NCBI GenBank assembly: GCA_003314535.1 | Contig: POSG01000003.1 | Location: forward strand, 1 to 64,000 | Length of the DNA: 64,000 bases | Direction of reading: 5' to 3' | Origin: Geobacter sp. | Lineage (GTDB): Bacteria > Desulfobacterota > Desulfuromonadia > Geobacterales > Geobacteraceae | Part shown: one piece after another, positions 61,863 through 64,000 of the stretch | Numbering within the stretch: position 1 is the stretch's first letter | Layout of the letters: the number at the start of each line of letters is the position of its first letter | Notes under the pieces: generated by a model | The model's input: only the letters and a program-made list of their open reading frames with translations | What the model was told of the DNA's origin: nothing | The model's database searches: none | Made by a program: the position numbers and the translations under genes

Positions 61863-62747
61863 ATGAAGAAAGCCGGCATTACGAACCATTTCCGAATCAC
61901 GATTCTCAGCCTGTCACTACTTGCCTGCATTCTGCCGGCAGGGTGCGCAGACCTGCAGGCTGTCCGCGAGTTTGCAAAGACATCGGCAGCCACCGCGGAT
62001 TACCGGCAGATTGTAACGGACTACATCGAGTCTCCGGTTCGCCAGCAACGCTACCTACCGGACAATAGAGCTGTCCAACTCGACAGCATCGCAAAAAAAA
62101 GGGCCGCGCAAAGAAAACTGCTTGAAGGCTCGCAGATCGTACTCGTGGAATACATGAGCTCACTAGGAGATTTGGCTGCGGATGAACTGCCGAACGTGGA
62201 CAGCGAGATCGAGGCGCTGGGGAAGTCTCTCGAGAAAGCAGGTTTCGCAGGCGATGCTGACGCAGCCATAAACAAGGAAACCGCATCCGCGGCCGGCAGG
62301 ATCGCCATGGTCCTCACAAGGGCGGTTCTCGACCACTGGCGCCAGGACCGGGTCAAAACGATCATAAGGGACACCGACGACAATGTGCAGGCGGTTGTGG
62401 CAGGGTTGCGCGAAATCGTTCTCAAGGATTTCAACGCTTCGCTCGACATAGAAGCAGAGGCCGTTAGGATGTACTTCGAGGCGCCGATTGCGTCCGCCGA
62501 GAGTCGACATGACACGGACGCCGTACCGCCACTGGCGCGCATCCTCATGCTGGAACACCTGGACCGCATCAAGGAGCGGCGTGAAAGGCTTGACGCCTAT
62601 GCCCAGGTGCTGGACAAAATCGGGAAGGGCCACGCGGAGTTATTCAGGAACGTCGACAACCTGGAAGACAAGGCGCTGAAGGAGCGACTGAAGAAGTACG
62701 CCAAAGATCTTCAGACACTGTACAAGGCCATTAAGGAATTCAGCTAG
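61863..62747 (+). CDS. Helical lipoprotein of unknown function
   Basis: 294 residues. Lipoprotein signal peptide (MKKAGITNHFRITILSLSLLACILPAGC, lipidated Cys at 28). The rest is almost entirely helical and Ala/Asp/Arg-rich, with heptad-like stretches near the C-terminus (LEDKALKERLKKYAKDLQTLYK). No family recognised. The next gene encodes another small helical protein, and the two may act together. Confidence 0.72.
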   Translation: MKKAGITNHFRITILSLSLLACILPAGCADLQAVREFAKTSAATADYRQIVTDYIESPVRQQRYLPDNRAVQLDSIAKKRAAQRKLLEGSQIVLVEYMSSLGDLAADELPNVDSEIEALGKSLEKAGFAGDADAAINKETASAAGRIAMVLTRAVLDHWRQDRVKTIIRDTDDNVQAVVAGLREIVLKDFNASLDIEAEAVRMYFEAPIASAESRHDTDAVPPLARILMLEHLDRIKERRERLDAYAQVLDKIGKGHAELFRNVDNLEDKALKERLKKYAKDLQTLYKAIKEFS

Positions 62748-62753
62748 TGTTTG

Positions 62754-63022
62754 TCCGGAAATTCCGGATTAACACTTTGCTGTTTCCATATTGGAAAGAG
62801 GGGATTTTTGTCCTGGCAAGAAACTTTTGCCCGCAAAAGTTGACAGCGAAGGCTGACAAAATCAAGGGATTGCGCGGAGGCATACTCTTGTCTGTCGCAC
62901 AAGCAATTCCGCAGATTGAAACAGCCAGGGCGACAATCCAGCCTCACCGGATTGGACAGCAAGGGCTGCCCTTTAGGGTGAGGCCGGCGGCCGAATCAAA
63001 AAGCACCCTTTCCGGATGGAAA
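62754..63022 (+). repeat. Composite leader element upstream of the 63047 gene (copy B)
   Basis: Preceded by TCCGGAA-A-TTCCGGA at 62754-62768. Bounded by TTTCC-ATATT-GGAAA at 62783-62797 and TTTCC-GGAT-GGAAA at 63009-63022. In between are TGTCCTG, the same 24-nt core beginning CAAGGGATTGCGCGG (about 62865-62888), TGTCGCACAAGCAA and GCCAGGGC, in the same order as copy A. It ends 24 bp before the start codon at 63047. No gene is seen inside. Confidence 0.7.
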
Positions 63023-63046
63023 CCAGCTATTGAAAGGAGTGTACCC

Positions 63047-63457
63047 ATGCCCATGTCAGCGGATCAGGCCCTGGAAATTGCAAGGGAATTCCTGGAAATG
63101 TCACATGACCTCAACTCGTACCGGTTCGCCAACTGGAAGAGGCTCACGAAATCCCAGAGACAGAACATGGAAAATGTCGCGTGGGACCTGCTGAACTACT
63201 CGAGCAGCTTCGTCACAGATGCCGTGGGAATCACCCTTGCCGACATGGAGGGCGACCTCAAGACGATCGCCGGCGCGATGGCCGAGGCAAAAAAAGCAGT
63301 CGCAACCATCGAAGAAGCGAAAGATGTCATAAAAGTTGCCACCGCGCTCGTCCAACTGGGAGGCGCACTGGCATCGCGTCAGCCTTCGGCCATCATCCGG
63401 GCTGCGGCAGAAGCATACAAGGCTGCAAAATCAGCCCTCGCAAAGCGCACGTCATGA
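63047..63457 (+). CDS. Small helical protein of unknown function
   Basis: 136 residues from MPMSADQALEIAREFLEMSHDL, with AAAGGAG upstream. Almost all helix, Ala-rich in the second half (DLKTIAGAMAEAKKAVATIE, RAAAEAYKAAKSALAKR), with no signal peptide. No family recognised. Preceded by composite element copy B and the lipoprotein gene. Confidence 0.65.
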   Translation: MPMSADQALEIAREFLEMSHDLNSYRFANWKRLTKSQRQNMENVAWDLLNYSSSFVTDAVGITLADMEGDLKTIAGAMAEAKKAVATIEEAKDVIKVATALVQLGGALASRQPSAIIRAAAEAYKAAKSALAKRTS

Positions 63458-63785
63458 CCAGGATACCCGACTGTTCATGAAAGCATCTTTGCCGGGGCTG
63501 GACCGTTCAGGCTCCTGCTGAGCTGCGTGAAAAACGATTTCCTGCAAGCATGTTATTCCTGCAGCCGGATCGGCTCTGCCTGATCCCGTATTCCCTCTAT
63601 TTCCACCGGAAGCCACAAGTGGAAATTTTCGCTTAAAATCCCAACCACCTTGAAATAATTACTCCAAAATGCTAAGTTCGATCGTGTAGACACAATCGGC
63701 CGAGTACCCGCGGCGTCTCACGAGAGAACCTGCGAAAATTACCGGCCCACATATTGCCACTTTTCAACCTCAGGGAGACTGGGAA
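63458..63785. other. Intergenic region upstream of the cysteine synthase gene
   Basis: 328 bp with no gene. It holds TTTCC-ACC-GGAAG near 63600, a shorter-spaced relative of the dispersed palindrome, and a CCACAAGTGG small palindrome beside it. Confidence 0.4.
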
Positions 63786-64000
63786 ATGGAATACTGCGGA
63801 CAAATGCGCAAAGAACAACCTGCGGAGCGTATGACAGAATCGTACTGTTCTCTGGAAAGCGCCATCGGCAACACCCCCATTGTTGAAATAAGAAGCCTCA
63901 ACGAAAATCCAAGGGTGCGGATACTGGCCAAACTGGAAGGCAACAATCCGGGAGGGTCCGTGAAGGATCGTCCGGCCTACTACATGATCGCCAAAGCCGA
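63786..64000 (+). CDS. Cysteine synthase (truncated by window edge)
   Basis: The first 71 residues are visible from the ATG at 63786 (AGGGAG upstream). The segment AIGNTPIVEI, then KLEGNNPGGSVKDRPAYYMI, contains the PLP-binding Lys and matches O-acetylserine sulfhydrylase (CysM/CysK). It should make cysteine from O-acetylserine and sulfide. The first 20 residues are a non-conserved extension; a start at the internal MTESYC is possible. Confidence 0.9.
   Translation, partial: MEYCGQMRKEQPAERMTESYCSLESAIGNTPIVEIRSLNENPRVRILAKLEGNNPGGSVKDRPAYYMIAKA

Overview
The window reads like a chromosome segment of a Geobacter-type deltaproteobacterium (Desulfuromonadota). Evidence: a small triheme CxxCH cytochrome, an HndABC-type NADH electron-transfer module, several c-di-GMP proteins (two GGDEF proteins, an MshEN domain, a GEMM-family RNA leader), a VPxPA-CTERM surface protein, DUF4124 proteins, an endonuclease Q homologue, and a high-GC core broken by one AT-rich island. 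The genus is inferred from gene content; no rRNA is present.

Region by region. 1-2990 is a leftward, tightly overlapping gene set headed by an XRE repressor and containing a phage DUF2213/prohead-protease-like protein; it looks like part of a mobile element. 3000-4950 is a markedly AT-rich rightward cassette of three unrecognised genes (a coiled-coil-like cytosolic protein, a small secreted protein, and a zinc-ribbon/one-TM/coiled-coil protein), separated from the XRE operon by an inverted-repeat operator. 5040-7457 is a NuoE/HndB/NuoF-like operon without a catalytic hydrogenase subunit. 7458-8458 is about 1 kb with no convincing gene. 8459-15244 holds a periplasmic cyclophilin, a lipoprotein, small secreted proteins, a rhomboid protease, an EamA transporter, an EndoQ homologue and a secreted protein with a duplicated C-terminal domain.

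15330-28616 is mostly housekeeping: a PocR-GAF-GAF-GGDEF protein, TldD with a DUF4911 partner, gltX, yacG, the agmatine-to-putrescine pair aguA-aguB, serA, NAD salvage (pncB-pncA), a two-ACT regulator and a Gly/Tyr-rich secreted protein. 28707-41922 contains a radical SAM protein, an Nramp-Usp operon, an MshEN-pseudoreceiver protein, tRNA-Cys, an NfeD-slipin pair, rluB, a MucR-like regulator with a nitroreductase, lipoproteins and a DisA-N/DACNV-like nucleotide-cyclase-fold protein. 42019-50820 has dnaE-accA, a membrane GGDEF protein, and a PRC/MgtE_N/CBS protein followed by a divergent Nramp. 51306-57535 has DUF4124, HIT and TlyA genes, tRNA-Leu, and a 911-residue repeat protein with a VPIPA-CTERM tail behind an unusually elaborate 780-bp leader (GEMM-like riboswitch with terminator, sigma-54-like promoter, further hairpins). 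58021-64000 has a CGGC protein, the triheme cytochrome, DUF502-trpS, DUF1810, two helical proteins and the start of a cysteine synthase.

The most interesting signals are non-coding: a dispersed TTTCC-N4/5-GGAAA palindrome in front of at least five loci including the mucR-like gene; a composite leader element sharing a 24-nt identical core upstream of serA and of the 63047 gene; and the multi-part leader of the CTERM protein. Protein-level oddities are a receiver domain with Glu in place of the phospho-Asp, a divergent Nramp paired with a soluble MgtE-like sensor, a stand-alone DAC-fold protein, and the HndABC set lacking HndD.
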